DNA of 64,000 nt, from positions 1 to 64,000 of the forward strand of contig NZ_VCGW01000007.1 in assembly GCF_007671675.1 (NCBI RefSeq). Reading direction: 5' to 3'. The notes beneath the pieces were generated by a model. That model did not search any database, was not told the DNA's origin, and worked only from the letters and a program-made list of their open reading frames with translations. The stretch is from Marinobacter maritimus. GTDB lineage: Bacteria; Pseudomonadota; Gammaproteobacteria; Pseudomonadales; Oleiphilaceae. This document shows, piece by piece, positions 17,205-26,007 of this stretch (positions are counted from its first letter, which is position 1; every line of letters starts with the position of its first letter). Both the position numbers and the translations under genes were made by a program.

Positions 17205-18622
17205 CAGCCAAACCATCCATGCACGAACCAGCCTTCCTGCACGTCCCGGAACACCCAGGCGAGCTGGCCATTATTCAGTTGAGCAATGTAGTAATCCCGA
17301 TGGACCCGCTGGCCGTCCCACCAGCCACCGCTGATCCGCTCCGGGCCGGTAAACCATGCCTGTGGGATTTCCGTAAGCGGTTGCGGCCCTCGCAGAAGCC
17401 ATAGGGGGCGTTGAGGCAGTTGGTTGGCTGTTGTTTTCATAGCTCGGCTGGTACGTCGCACTCCTGACGCGATCCAGGCTCGTTCGGGCCGGTGATCTGC
17501 CTGGGGTGCAAGTTGCTTCAGAGCGTTTTCTCCAAGTCTTGCCTGGAGGCGGCTAATCAGGGTGTGCCAGGCTTCGTTCAGATCCTGGCTTTCGCCCAGA
17601 AGGTCCTGCCCGCCGGGTGCTTCCCGCCCTAGAAAGCGTTTAACAGTGAGGCGCAGCGATACAACCGGGGCTTGCAGCGGTTGCTGATCAAATCGCAGGC
17701 TGATCAGGCTGAGAAACGCCTCTGCCCGGTGCTCCGGGCCCGACGTGCGGATACGCAGACGTGTTGGCTCTGCGTGTCGATGCTGGAGCACTAGCAGTAA
17801 GCAGTCCGTATCCTGCTGGCGCCAGCACAAATCCTTTTCCAGTTCAGAAAGTATGCGTTGCAACGGGAACAGCAGCCCCTGTGATTGTTCAATGTCCTGC
17901 ACAAAATCTGCTTGCTGCTGGAAATAATGGGGCGGTTGCCAGGGTGTTTGGGGGTCGGGCCTGGAACCCTGAATCTTCTGGATATACGCCAGGGTTTCCG
18001 GGGATAGCCGGCGCGCCATGTCTGCCGGTGGTAAACGGAACACCTCGCCAAGAGTGCTCAGCCCAAGCCGCTGCAGGCGGGTGCAGGTGCGTTCGTCAAA
18101 CTCTGCAGCCAGCAGGGACATCTTACCAAGAGTCTGAAGGCAATGGCTTTTGTCAGCTGTGCACGTTCCCTTGCCGTTCCGCGCAATAAGGCGCGCTGCC
18201 AGTGGTGTGTGGCCAATACCTGGCCAGGCAGTAAGCTGATGCTTCTGCAGTACATCTTCCACCGTTTGCCAGACTGCCGGAACGCCACCATACAGCCTTT
18301 GCAGACTGCCGATTTCAGCTAACAAGCCGTTTGGCGGAACCAGAACAATATGCGCCGCATAGCGGTATAGCCAGCGAGCCTGGTCTTCGAGAATCCGGGT
18401 CTCCTGTTGTTGATCAGCCCTTGCTATGCCTAGCTCTGGTGCCAGGCTGACTGCTGTTTTCAGACGCATGTTGGCGTCCACGCCCAGATCCCGGGCAGCC
18501 GGGCAGGCCTGTATCACTTTTTGTCCGGAACCTTCCACAATCACCAGCGCAGAGGTGTTTTCACTGGAGCGACGAATGTGGTCCAGCAGCAAGTGAGGAA
18601 AGTGCAGGTACAGCCAAAGCAT
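17204..18622 (-). CDS. imuB: ImuB, Y-family polymerase-like hub protein
   Basis: This 472-aa protein has the fold of Y-family polymerases (DinB/UmuC) but appears catalytically dead: the first acidic residue is missing from the N-terminal strand (LWLYLHFPHLLLDHI), and the SxDE motif is replaced by LLAEIGSLQRLYGG. ImuB proteins act as adaptors that bring DnaE2 to the beta clamp. The C-terminal ~120 residues (after RPERAWIASGVRR) are the part usually involved in partner contacts. It starts 6 nt after imuA ends and overlaps dnaE2 by 1 nt. Confidence 0.93.
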   Translation of the reverse strand: MLWLYLHFPHLLLDHIRRSSENTSALVIVEGSGQKVIQACPAARDLGVDANMRLKTAVSLAPELGIARADQQQETRILEDQARWLYRYAAHIVLVPPNGLLAEIGSLQRLYGGVPAVWQTVEDVLQKHQLTAWPGIGHTPLAARLIARNGKGTCTADKSHCLQTLGKMSLLAAEFDERTCTRLQRLGLSTLGEVFRLPPADMARRLSPETLAYIQKIQGSRPDPQTPWQPPHYFQQQADFVQDIEQSQGLLFPLQRILSELEKDLCWRQQDTDCLLLVLQHRHAEPTRLRIRTSGPEHRAEAFLSLISLRFDQQPLQAPVVSLRLTVKRFLGREAPGGQDLLGESQDLNEAWHTLISRLQARLGENALKQLAPQADHRPERAWIASGVRRTSRAMKTTANQLPQRPLWLLRGPQPLTEIPQAWFTGPERISGGWWDGQRVHRDYYIAQLNNGQLAWVFRDVQEGWFVHGWFG

Positions 18623-18628
18623 GGAAAA

Positions 18629-19318
18629 TTACCGAGCTGATAAGGGCCAGGGCCCCTGAACCACGCGGGGCGCTTCATGATGAAACAGGCCAGCCCGGTG
18701 AGTCATGGCAAGCGAGCAGCGTTGGCCTGGCCAGCTCCCGCGGCGTTTCACCACGCTTATCTTCAAGCCCTGTTGATCGCCCGGCTCCAGTTCAAGACGC
18801 AAGGCAGCAGGGGAGTTCTGATCAGCGTAGTGGCGTTCGCGAAAGAGTACGCAGACGTTGCTTCCGGCTTCGGCGGCTAACTGTAAACGCCGGATCTCCC
18901 GGGCGGCCAGTTTGCCGGGCCAGGCCATCACCAGGCCCGTAACCGGGGAACGCAGGCAGTTTTCCAGTGTCCACAGAAAATCGCCTTTGTCTTCGGTGTG
19001 GATCATGATTATCTGGTCCAGATCGATATCTTCCCGCGCCAGTGCCGGAGCATAAGGCGTGTGCGGAGGGTTCAGCCAGAATACGGTTTTACCGGCCTGT
19101 GACAGCCGCTGCATTAGCGGCATTAGCAGGGTCAGCTCACCAATGCCGGGCGCGTCCAGCAGGCATTCGCTCAACGCGCCCCGGGGCCAGCCGATGCCCC
19201 CAAGCTGATTGTCCAGGGCCTGATAACCCGTTAGCTCTGCCGGCTGAGTGGTTTTGTTGTGTTTGTGCCCCTGCCAAACACGGGCATCCTGCATTAGCGT
19301 GTTAAGAAGCTCGCTCAT
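18629..19318 (-). CDS. imuA: ImuA, RecA-like translesion synthesis accessory protein
   Basis: This 229-aa protein belongs to the ImuA/SulA-like RecA-fold group. GALSECLLDAPGIGELTLLM occupies the Walker-A region and VFWLNPPHTPYAPAL the next strand. It is the first gene of imuA-imuB-dnaE2, preceded by a perfect LexA box 16-35 nt upstream of its start. ImuA is required for damage-induced mutagenesis with ImuB and DnaE2; its exact biochemical role differs between species. Confidence 0.92.
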   Translation of the reverse strand: MSELLNTLMQDARVWQGHKHNKTTQPAELTGYQALDNQLGGIGWPRGALSECLLDAPGIGELTLLMPLMQRLSQAGKTVFWLNPPHTPYAPALAREDIDLDQIIMIHTEDKGDFLWTLENCLRSPVTGLVMAWPGKLAAREIRRLQLAAEAGSNVCVLFRERHYADQNSPAALRLELEPGDQQGLKISVVKRRGSWPGQRCSLAMTHRAGLFHHEAPRVVQGPWPLSAR

Positions 19319-19333
19319 GGTGCAATCTCTGAA

Positions 19334-19353
19334 TACTGTTTAAATATACAGTA
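19334..19353. promoter_or_regulatory. LexA (SOS) box controlling imuA-imuB-dnaE2
   Basis: TACTGTTTAAATATACAGTA fits the gammaproteobacterial LexA consensus CTGT-N8-ACAG exactly, with symmetrical outer TA bases and an AT-rich centre. It lies immediately upstream of imuA, so repression by LexA and induction after RecA activation are expected for the whole operon. Confidence 0.93.
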
Positions 19354-19462
19354 TTCCGAAGAGAGCCTGATTTCAAGAAGCTGGTTGATAAATTGAGTAA
19401 CCGAGCCCATCTTGTATCAGGTGTGAGGGTAAAAAATCCGGATATGGACTCGGAGGTTATGC

Positions 19463-19801
19463 ATGAGTGGTCTGACTGATCAGCACTGTGAAGCTTGTAA
19501 TGCGGATGCTCCCAAGGCAAACGATGAAGAAAAACGCATGCTGCACAAAGACATTCAGGATTGGGAAATTCTCAGCGTGGACGGCGAAGAGCAATTACGC
19601 AAAACGTTTAAATTCCGGAACTTTTCTCAGGCTTTGGCGTTTACCAACAAGGTGGGTGAGTTGGCTGAGGCAGAAGATCATCACCCGGCCATCTTGCTGG
19701 AATACGGGAAGACGACCATAAGCTGGTGGACCCACGCAATCGGTGGGCTACATAAAAATGATTTCATCATGGCAGCGAGAACAGACTCGGCTTACCACTG
19801 A
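19463..19801 (+). CDS. phhB: Pterin-4-alpha-carbinolamine dehydratase
   Basis: This 112-aa protein has the DCoH fold with the active-site EDHHP motif (residues about 72-76) and the following ISWWTHAIGGLHKNDFIMA. It dehydrates 4a-hydroxytetrahydrobiopterin-type cofactors after aromatic amino acid hydroxylation. No phenylalanine hydroxylase (phhA) gene is next to it here. The N-terminus contains a CxxCNAD stretch common in bacterial members. Its stop overlaps the convergent small gene at 19792-19965 by 10 bp. Confidence 0.93.
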   Translation: MSGLTDQHCEACNADAPKANDEEKRMLHKDIQDWEILSVDGEEQLRKTFKFRNFSQALAFTNKVGELAEAEDHHPAILLEYGKTTISWWTHAIGGLHKNDFIMAARTDSAYH

Positions 19802-19965
19802 TCCTCTGATTTTTCCTCAGCTTCGAGCTCCGCCTTGCGCTTGCGGACTTTCTCAAGTTTGTCTTTCGGGATATACATCTTGCTGCCTGAATCCCGAAGC
19901 ATGAATAAGCTGCCAAGGACCAGAGCCAAGGCAACGAGTATAAAAATCCATCCTATCATTGGCAT
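19792..19965 (-). CDS. Small single-pass membrane protein (DUF2897-like), 57 aa
   Basis: A 57-codon frame starts at ATG 19965 and ends with TAA at 19794-19792. It encodes one hydrophobic N-terminal helix (MIGWIFILVALALVLGSLFM) followed by a highly charged tail of alternating Lys/Arg and Glu. This layout matches the small DUF2897 family known in Marinobacter and Pseudomonas. GGGAG lies upstream. The function is unknown; a short transmembrane helix plus coiled tail suggests an envelope accessory peptide. It overlaps phhB tail to tail. Confidence 0.7.
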   Translation of the reverse strand: MPMIGWIFILVALALVLGSLFMLRDSGSKMYIPKDKLEKVRKRKAELEAEEKSEDQW

Positions 19966-20217
19966 ACATCAGACTCCCTTTTGGTTGGAGTAGAGTTGTC
20001 GGGATGGTTTTTTTATAGTGGGGTATCCCGGCCAGATTGGCGGAACACTCCATCCCCTATCAAGCATTATGGCAGTGTTTGCCGAAAACAGGAGTGCTAA
20101 CAGGTGGTAAAACTATTACAGATCGACTTTCCGTTCACGGGCGGACCGGTCTGAGGGTCAGGTTTCAGCACAGGCAGATTCATCAGCAAACAAACAGCAA
20201 TCAAGGAACTCTTAAAT

Positions 20218-21099
20218 ATGAGCGATTCCAGCTACATCCCGCCCAAAGTCTGGAAGTGGGAGTCTGCAAGCGGTGGTGCTTTTTCAAATATCAATCGCCC
20301 CATCGCGGGCCCTACTCACGAGAAAGAGTTGCCGGTTGGCGATCATCCTTTCCAGCTCTATTCGCTGGCTACACCAAACGGTGTAAAAGTCACGATTATG
20401 CTGGAGGAGTTGCTGGAACTGGGCATCCGTGAGGCTGAATACGACGCCTGGCTGATCCGCATTAACGAAGGTGAGCAGTTTGGTAGCGGGTTTGTGGATA
20501 TTAACCCGAACTCCAAAATTCCGGCGCTGCAGGACCGCACTCAGGACCCTGCAGTTCGAGTGTTTGAGTCGGGCTCCATTCTGCTTTATCTGGCGGAAAA
20601 GTTTGGTCGGTTTCTGCCTTCGGATATAGCCGGGCGCACCGAGACCCTTAACTGGCTGTTCTGGCAGATGGGCAGTGCGGCGTTTGTGGGCGGTGGTTTT
20701 GGACACTTCTTTGCCTATGCGCCCGAAAAGTACGAGTACCCGATTAACCGCTATACCATGGAAGTCAAACGGCAGCTGGATGTGCTGGATCGCCAGCTAG
20801 CCAATAACCGGTATGTTGCCGGCGATGAATACACCATTGCGGACATGGCCATCTGGCCCTGGTATGGCGCATTGGTAACCAACAAGGTTTACGATGCGGC
20901 CGAGTTTCTTGAAGCGCACACCTATACTAATGTGATGCGCTGGGCCCTTGAGCTCAAAGAGCGGCCGGCTGTTCAACGTGGACGAATGGTTAACCGCGCC
21001 TGGGGCGAGCCGGCAAGCCAGCTTCATGAGCGCCACGACGCGAGCGATTTTGATCTCAAAACCCAGGATAAAATTGCAGGGGCCTCTGACGACTCCTGA
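20218..21099 (+). CDS. yghU: Glutathione-dependent disulfide-bond oxidoreductase (YghU/GST family)
   Basis: This 293-aa protein is a glutathione S-transferase relative of the YghU/Nu-class type. The N-terminal extension (SYIPPKVWKWESASGGAF) and the thioredoxin-like domain (FQLYSLATPNGVKVTIMLEE, then NPNSKIPAL and ESGSILLYLAEK) are typical. The helical C-terminal domain contains YTIADMAIWPWYG. Members bind two glutathiones and show disulfide reductase activity. AAGGA precedes the start. It is followed 29 nt later by the ZIP gene in the same direction. The 19966-20217 region upstream shows no gene. Confidence 0.93.
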   Translation: MSDSSYIPPKVWKWESASGGAFSNINRPIAGPTHEKELPVGDHPFQLYSLATPNGVKVTIMLEELLELGIREAEYDAWLIRINEGEQFGSGFVDINPNSKIPALQDRTQDPAVRVFESGSILLYLAEKFGRFLPSDIAGRTETLNWLFWQMGSAAFVGGGFGHFFAYAPEKYEYPINRYTMEVKRQLDVLDRQLANNRYVAGDEYTIADMAIWPWYGALVTNKVYDAAEFLEAHTYTNVMRWALELKERPAVQRGRMVNRAWGEPASQLHERHDASDFDLKTQDKIAGASDDS

Positions 21100-21128
21100 T
21101 TCATCAATTTTTCAGTCCGGGCTTTCTG

Positions 21129-21854
21129 ATGGGTTCTGAAATTGTCTACATTGTTGGTTTGACTGCACTTGCCGGTATCTGTATTCCCCTTGGCGGATTA
21201 CTGGCAAGTGTTGAGCGCATCGGCCCTAACTGGCTGGAGCAGGAGTTTCGGCACTTCCTGATCGCTCTGGGCGGTGGCATTTTGCTGGGTGCCGTGACCA
21301 TTGTGCTTATACCGGAAGGGCAGTCGAGCATTGGTGGCTCGTTCTGGGCCATACCCGCCATCATTGCCGGTGGTATGCTGTTTTTCTGGATCGAACGAGT
21401 GCTGGGTGTTCATCACAGGGAATCACCACAGTTAATGGGCGTGATGCTGGATTTTGTGCCGGAAGCAGCCGCCCTGGGTGGGCTGATTATAGTCAACCCA
21501 AGCCTGGCGCCCTTGATGGCCGTGCTGATTGCCATGCAAAACCTGCCTGAAGGGTTTAACGCCTACCGTGAGTTTCTTGACAAGCCTGGCTATACACCAC
21601 GAAAGACTCTGACAGTGATGGCCGGCCTGGCAGCTGCCGGGCCCATCGCGGGGCTGCTGGGGTATTTTTTCCTGTCCGGGCAGCCAGTGGTTCTGGGAAC
21701 CATCATGCTGGTGGCCTCGGGGGGCATTCTGTACCTGATTTTCCAGGATATTGCGCCCCAGTCCCGGTTGGACAAGCACTGGGCCCCCCCGCTGGGCGCG
21801 GTGCTCGGTTTTTGCCTGGCGCTGCTCAGCGATATGCTGGTTGCGCAGGCCTGA
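21129..21854 (+). CDS. ZIP-family metal transporter
   Basis: This 241-aa membrane protein has about eight hydrophobic segments. Segments four and five carry the family's metal-path residues (LDFVPEAAALGGLI and MQNLPEGFNAYREFL). ZIP proteins bring Zn2+ or other divalent metals into the cytoplasm. A short form like this resembles bacterial ZupT relatives but lacks a histidine-rich loop. Start ATG 21129; no strong ribosome site was seen, and coupling with yghU is possible. Confidence 0.85.
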   Translation: MGSEIVYIVGLTALAGICIPLGGLLASVERIGPNWLEQEFRHFLIALGGGILLGAVTIVLIPEGQSSIGGSFWAIPAIIAGGMLFFWIERVLGVHHRESPQLMGVMLDFVPEAAALGGLIIVNPSLAPLMAVLIAMQNLPEGFNAYREFLDKPGYTPRKTLTVMAGLAAAGPIAGLLGYFFLSGQPVVLGTIMLVASGGILYLIFQDIAPQSRLDKHWAPPLGAVLGFCLALLSDMLVAQA

Positions 21855-21890
21855 GGCTTGTGAGAGAGCTTTAGGCCTGGGTAGAGCAGC

Positions 21891-23798
21891 TCAAGCAATT
21901 TTTCGAGCGGCCTCTTCGTGGAGGATTTTTTCGACCTCTTCTGCTGAAAGGTTTTCCTTTTTGAGCACGGCTTTTGCCAGGGCTTCAAGCTGGTCCCTGT
22001 GATCCGTCAGGAATTCGATGGTGGCTGCTTCCATGGCCAGAAGTTCTGACTGGATTTCTGCATCAATCAGCTCTGCCATCTTCTCGCTATACTCCCGTTG
22101 CGAGCCCATCTCGCGGCCCAGGAATACGTGCTCCTCGCCGATACTCAGGCTTACTGGGCCGATCTTTTCGCTCATGCCCCACTGGCCGATCATTCGGCGG
22201 ATCAGTTTGGTGGCTTCCTTGAGATCGTTCTGGGCGCCGGTGGTTACTTCACCATAGACAATCTTTTCTGCTGAGCGTCCGCCGAGCATCACCTTGATAC
22301 GGTCTCTGAGATAGCTCTCGGAGTAGTTGTAACGATCTTCCTTTGGTGTTTGCTCAGTGACGCCCAGAGCCATGCCGTGGGGGATAATCGTAACCCGGGT
22401 AAGGGGATCGGCCTTTGGCATATAGTAGGCCATGATGGCGTGACCGCTCTCGTGGTAGGCCACTACTTCCCGCTCCTCCTGTGATAGCCGGGCATCGCGC
22501 TTCTCACCCAGAACGATGCGGTCACGGGCAACCTCAAAGCAATGGGCCGTAACCTCGCTCAGATTTTTCCGGGCGGCTGTTAAAGCTGCCTCGTTTACCA
22601 GGTTCTTCAAATCTGCGCCGGAAAAACCAATGGTGCGCGCAGCAAGTTGCTCCAGATCTACGTCGGCTGCCAGAGGCACTTTACGAACGTGCACCGCAAG
22701 TATGGCATCCCGTGCATTCTTGTGTGGGAGCTCCAGGGTAATTTTGCGATCAAAGCGGCCAGGCCGCAGCAGGGCGCTGTCCAGAACGTCCGGGCGGTTG
22801 GTGGCAGCCAACACCAGTATGTTTTCGTGAGATTCGAAGCCGTCCATTTCTGTAAGAATCTGGTTCAGCGTCTGCTCCCGCTCGTCATTCCCGCCACCCA
22901 GGCCTGCACCGCGGGCGCGGCCGATGGCATCCAGTTCATCGATGAAAACCAGTGCCGGTGCCTCCTTGCGGGCATTCGCAAACATGTCCCGAACCCTTGA
23001 GGCGCCTACACCCACAAACATTTCAATGAACTCTGAAGCGCTAACGCTGAAGAAGGGCACTTCGGCTTCTCCGGCAATGGCGCGGGCAAGCAGGGTTTTA
23101 CCTGTACCCGGCGGGCCTACCAGAAGAACACCTTTGGGCATGGATGCGCCCAAGGCCCGGTATTTATCCGGGGATTTCAGAAAGTCGATTATCTCCGCGA
23201 TCTCACGTTTGGCCGACTCAATGCCGGCCACATCATCCAGCCTGGTGGTAGAAGTTTCTTTCTCGGCCCGGCGAGCTTTCGACCGGCCCTGATCAAACAT
23301 ACCGCCACCCTGCATCATGCGTTTCTGTGCGGAGCCCCAGAACCAGTACATCAGCGCCAGGAGCAGTATCCAGGGCAAGAAGCCACGAATCAGCTCTTGC
23401 CACCAGGGCAGCCCCGAAGATTGGGCCCGGATAGTGACATTGTGTGCCTCAAGCAGAGTGAGAAGTTCAGAATCCTCCATGGGAGGCCGTGTCGTATCAA
23501 AACCGGGACTTGAGCCCTGTGAGGTGTCGCCGGAGCTCAGGGCTGCTCGCCCCTGGTCGCTGAACACGCCGGTTATATTCTCTTCCTTGAGTGTTACTTC
23601 AGAAATCTGGTTGTTAACAACAGCGGTTTTGAATTCAGAGTACGCCAGTTCCTGAAGTTTTGGTGTGCCACTGTCCTGTAGCCACATAAACGCCAGAAAG
23701 ATGGCGGCGCTGAACCAGAGAAATGAATACTGCTTGGGTATCTCCGGCTTTTGATCCGGCGAGGGTGTCAGCTTTCCGGAGTGATTGGGGGTGGTCAT
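21891..23798 (-). CDS. ftsH: ATP-dependent zinc metalloprotease FtsH (probable second copy)
   Basis: This 635-aa inner-membrane AAA+ protease degrades membrane and some soluble proteins. It has two membrane helices (about 25-42 and 130-150) around a periplasmic loop, Walker A GPPGTGKT, Walker B FIDELDAIG, the second region of homology, and zinc site HESGH. The pore loop carries FVGVGASRVRD. The N-terminus and periplasmic loop differ from the usual FtsH, and the rlmE/folP neighbours of the main gene are absent, so this is probably a paralogue. Its ATG overlaps the stop of the YkoF-like gene by 4 bp. Confidence 0.93.
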   Translation of the reverse strand: MTTPNHSGKLTPSPDQKPEIPKQYSFLWFSAAIFLAFMWLQDSGTPKLQELAYSEFKTAVVNNQISEVTLKEENITGVFSDQGRAALSSGDTSQGSSPGFDTTRPPMEDSELLTLLEAHNVTIRAQSSGLPWWQELIRGFLPWILLLALMYWFWGSAQKRMMQGGGMFDQGRSKARRAEKETSTTRLDDVAGIESAKREIAEIIDFLKSPDKYRALGASMPKGVLLVGPPGTGKTLLARAIAGEAEVPFFSVSASEFIEMFVGVGASRVRDMFANARKEAPALVFIDELDAIGRARGAGLGGGNDEREQTLNQILTEMDGFESHENILVLAATNRPDVLDSALLRPGRFDRKITLELPHKNARDAILAVHVRKVPLAADVDLEQLAARTIGFSGADLKNLVNEAALTAARKNLSEVTAHCFEVARDRIVLGEKRDARLSQEEREVVAYHESGHAIMAYYMPKADPLTRVTIIPHGMALGVTEQTPKEDRYNYSESYLRDRIKVMLGGRSAEKIVYGEVTTGAQNDLKEATKLIRRMIGQWGMSEKIGPVSLSIGEEHVFLGREMGSQREYSEKMAELIDAEIQSELLAMEAATIEFLTDHRDQLEALAKAVLKKENLSAEEVEKILHEEAARKIA

Positions 23799-24043
23799 TT
23801 TGGTCTCCGGTCCCCCTCCATGATTTTCGCAACAAAAACGGACTTTCCGTAGGTCTCAAAAGACCACTTCATGGTATCTGAAAGCACGGTCATAACTTCG
23901 TCGTACTCACCGAAAATTTCTGTACTCATCCGGCCGGCGAAGACTTCCAGGCCGGTTTTTTCCAGCCGGGCGATCAGATCCCGAATGGGCTGTTTGTAGT
24001 CCTCTTTCAGGGGGTAGCAGCTTAATTGTACCGACAGGAACAT
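23795..24043 (-). CDS. YkoF-like thiamin/HMP-binding domain protein
   Basis: This 82-aa protein has one ferredoxin-like domain similar to YkoF/MTH1187 proteins (SVQLSCYPLKEDYKQPIRDL, then MSTEIFGEYDEVMTVLSDTM). Such domains bind thiamin or its pyrimidine half in some species; the ligand here is not known. GGAGG precedes the start. Its stop overlaps the ftsH start (ATGA), so the two are translated together. That suggests a working link with the protease, perhaps as a sensor or adaptor, which is an inference. Confidence 0.75.
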   Translation of the reverse strand: MFLSVQLSCYPLKEDYKQPIRDLIARLEKTGLEVFAGRMSTEIFGEYDEVMTVLSDTMKWSFETYGKSVFVAKIMEGDRRPK

Positions 24044-24083
24044 AATTGCCTCCAGCTTCTCTGTCTATCGTTGTATCTGATTG

Positions 24084-25851
24084 TCAGTAGCCCATGGCCG
24101 AGGAAGTGCTGCGCCTCGGATCTGCGCCGCCGTACAGCGTTCCATCTTCTCCGATCATGATACTCTGGATGGCCCCCATAGCCGAATCGGTCGCCACTTT
24201 GTGGCCACGGCTTTCCAGCAATCGCACGGTGTCCGCGCTGATGCCTTGTTCAATGCGTATTTGATCCGGGAGCCATTGGTGATGGATGCGGGGGGGCGTT
24301 GACGGCTGTCTGTATGTTCATACCATGATCGATTACGTTCATGATGACCTGCAGGGTAGTGGTGATAATGCGTGAGCCTCCCGGGCTGCCGGTTACCAGA
24401 AAGTTGCGGTCGCCTTTGCGAACGATGGTCGGTGACATGGAGCTGAGCATGCGTTTGCCGGGTTCCACCTTGTTTGCCTCACCGCCAATCAGGCCGTAGG
24501 CATTGGGTACGCCGGGTTTGGCGCTGAAATCGTCCATCTCGTTATTGAGCAGAAAGCCGGCCCCTTGCACGGTAATGCCCGAGCCGTAACTGAAGTTGAT
24601 GGTGTAGGTGTTCGATACCGCATTGCCCCACTTATCGACCACCGAAAAATGCGTGGTTTCCGGGCTTTCGTAGCCTTGGGGTTGGCCGGGACGAATCTCG
24701 CTTGCCGGGCGTGCCTTGTCAGGCTTGATGCCTTTCCGCAGCTCTTCAGCATAAGTTTTACTGGTCAGTCCTTTTAAGGGCACGTCTACATAATCTGTAT
24801 CGCCCAGGTACTCAGACCGGTCGGCATAGGCCAGCTTCATGGCTTCGGCCATGTAGTGAATCGTATCGGCCGAATTGTGGCCAAGTTCTGAAACAGGAAA
24901 GCCTTCAAGAACATTCAGTATCTGCACAATATGAGCGCCGCCGGAGGAGGGTGGGGACATGGAATAGATGTCGTAGCCCCGGTAATTTCCATGCACCGGA
25001 GTACGCACAACCGGCTGGTAGTCTTCAAGATCCTTCCGGGTGATGAGGCCGCCGTGCCTTTGCATTTCTTCAACAATCAGTTGTGCGGTTTCACCCTGGT
25101 AAAAGCCTTTTACGCCTTCATCTGCAATGCGTTGCAGGGTAGCTGCCAGTTCCGGCTGGCGAAAGCGCTCGCCGGCTTGCCACGCAGAGCCGTCCTCTTT
25201 GTAAAAGGTTGCTCGAGTTACAGGCCAGCGCTGAAGACGCTCCCGCGCTTGCTCAAGACCTTCGCTGAAGCGTTGCGGAACGATAAAGCCGTCCCGGGCG
25301 AGCTTGATGGCCGGTGCCAGTGCCTGCTCCAGGGGTAGGGTGCCGTAGCGTTCCAGAGCCATGGCAAGGCCGGCAACGGTGCCTGGAACGCCAGCGGCCA
25401 GATGGGTAAACCGGCTGCGGTTCTGCACCACCTCGCCAGATTCATCCTGATACATGGTTTCGGTGGCGCCAGAGGGTGCTTTTTCCCGATAATCTATGGC
25501 TTCAGGCTCGGAGCCGTCGCCTTTCGAGATCAGCATAAAACCACCGCCACCGATATTTCCGGATCTTGGTTGGGTGACGGCCAGCGCGAACCCGGCGGTT
25601 ACTGCGGCATCCACTGCGTTGCCGCCATTTTTCAGTACGCTTAATGCTACTTTTGTGGCCAGAGTGTGGCTGGTTGCTACCATGCCGTTACTGGCGCTGG
25701 CGGGGTGAAACCGCTCGCCTTCAAGGATGGCCTGGCTGAAAACCGGTGTTGTCAGGGTTGTAAGGCATACGCTCAGTGTCAGTGCGCGCAGGGCGCTTGA
25801 GCGCCCAGTGAGGCGGGTTTTCCATGATTGCTGGTGCAGGCCTCTGTCCAT
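24084..25851 (-). pseudogene. ggt: Gamma-glutamyltransferase, disrupted by a one-base frameshift
   Basis: Periplasmic gamma-glutamyltransferase with a signal peptide (residues about 20-40), large-subunit motifs, and the maturation/catalytic Thr in ETTHFSVVDKWGN. The frame stops at 24250 after an abnormal tail (NAPPHPSPMAPGSNTH). Removing one base from the 7-G run (plus strand 24290-24296) restores the expected end: NAPRIHHQWLPDQIRIEQ and onward to GGADPRRSTSSAMGY, stopping at 24084. So one extra base has shifted the last ~70 residues. It could be a true inactivating mutation, phase variation in the homopolymer, or a sequencing error. GGAG precedes the start. Confidence 0.85.
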
Positions 25852-26007
25852 GTCTCCACTCCTCGTTTCTGATGTTCATATAGGCTATGATAGCCCGTCA
25901 TTTTACAGGGTGCGTACCGCAAACTCTGGTCCCTGATCCGGCTGCCGCTTCCGGCAATGGTTTCCGGCGTACCTGCTTTCCCGTTTGTCAGTTAAGGAAA
26001 GGCTTTC

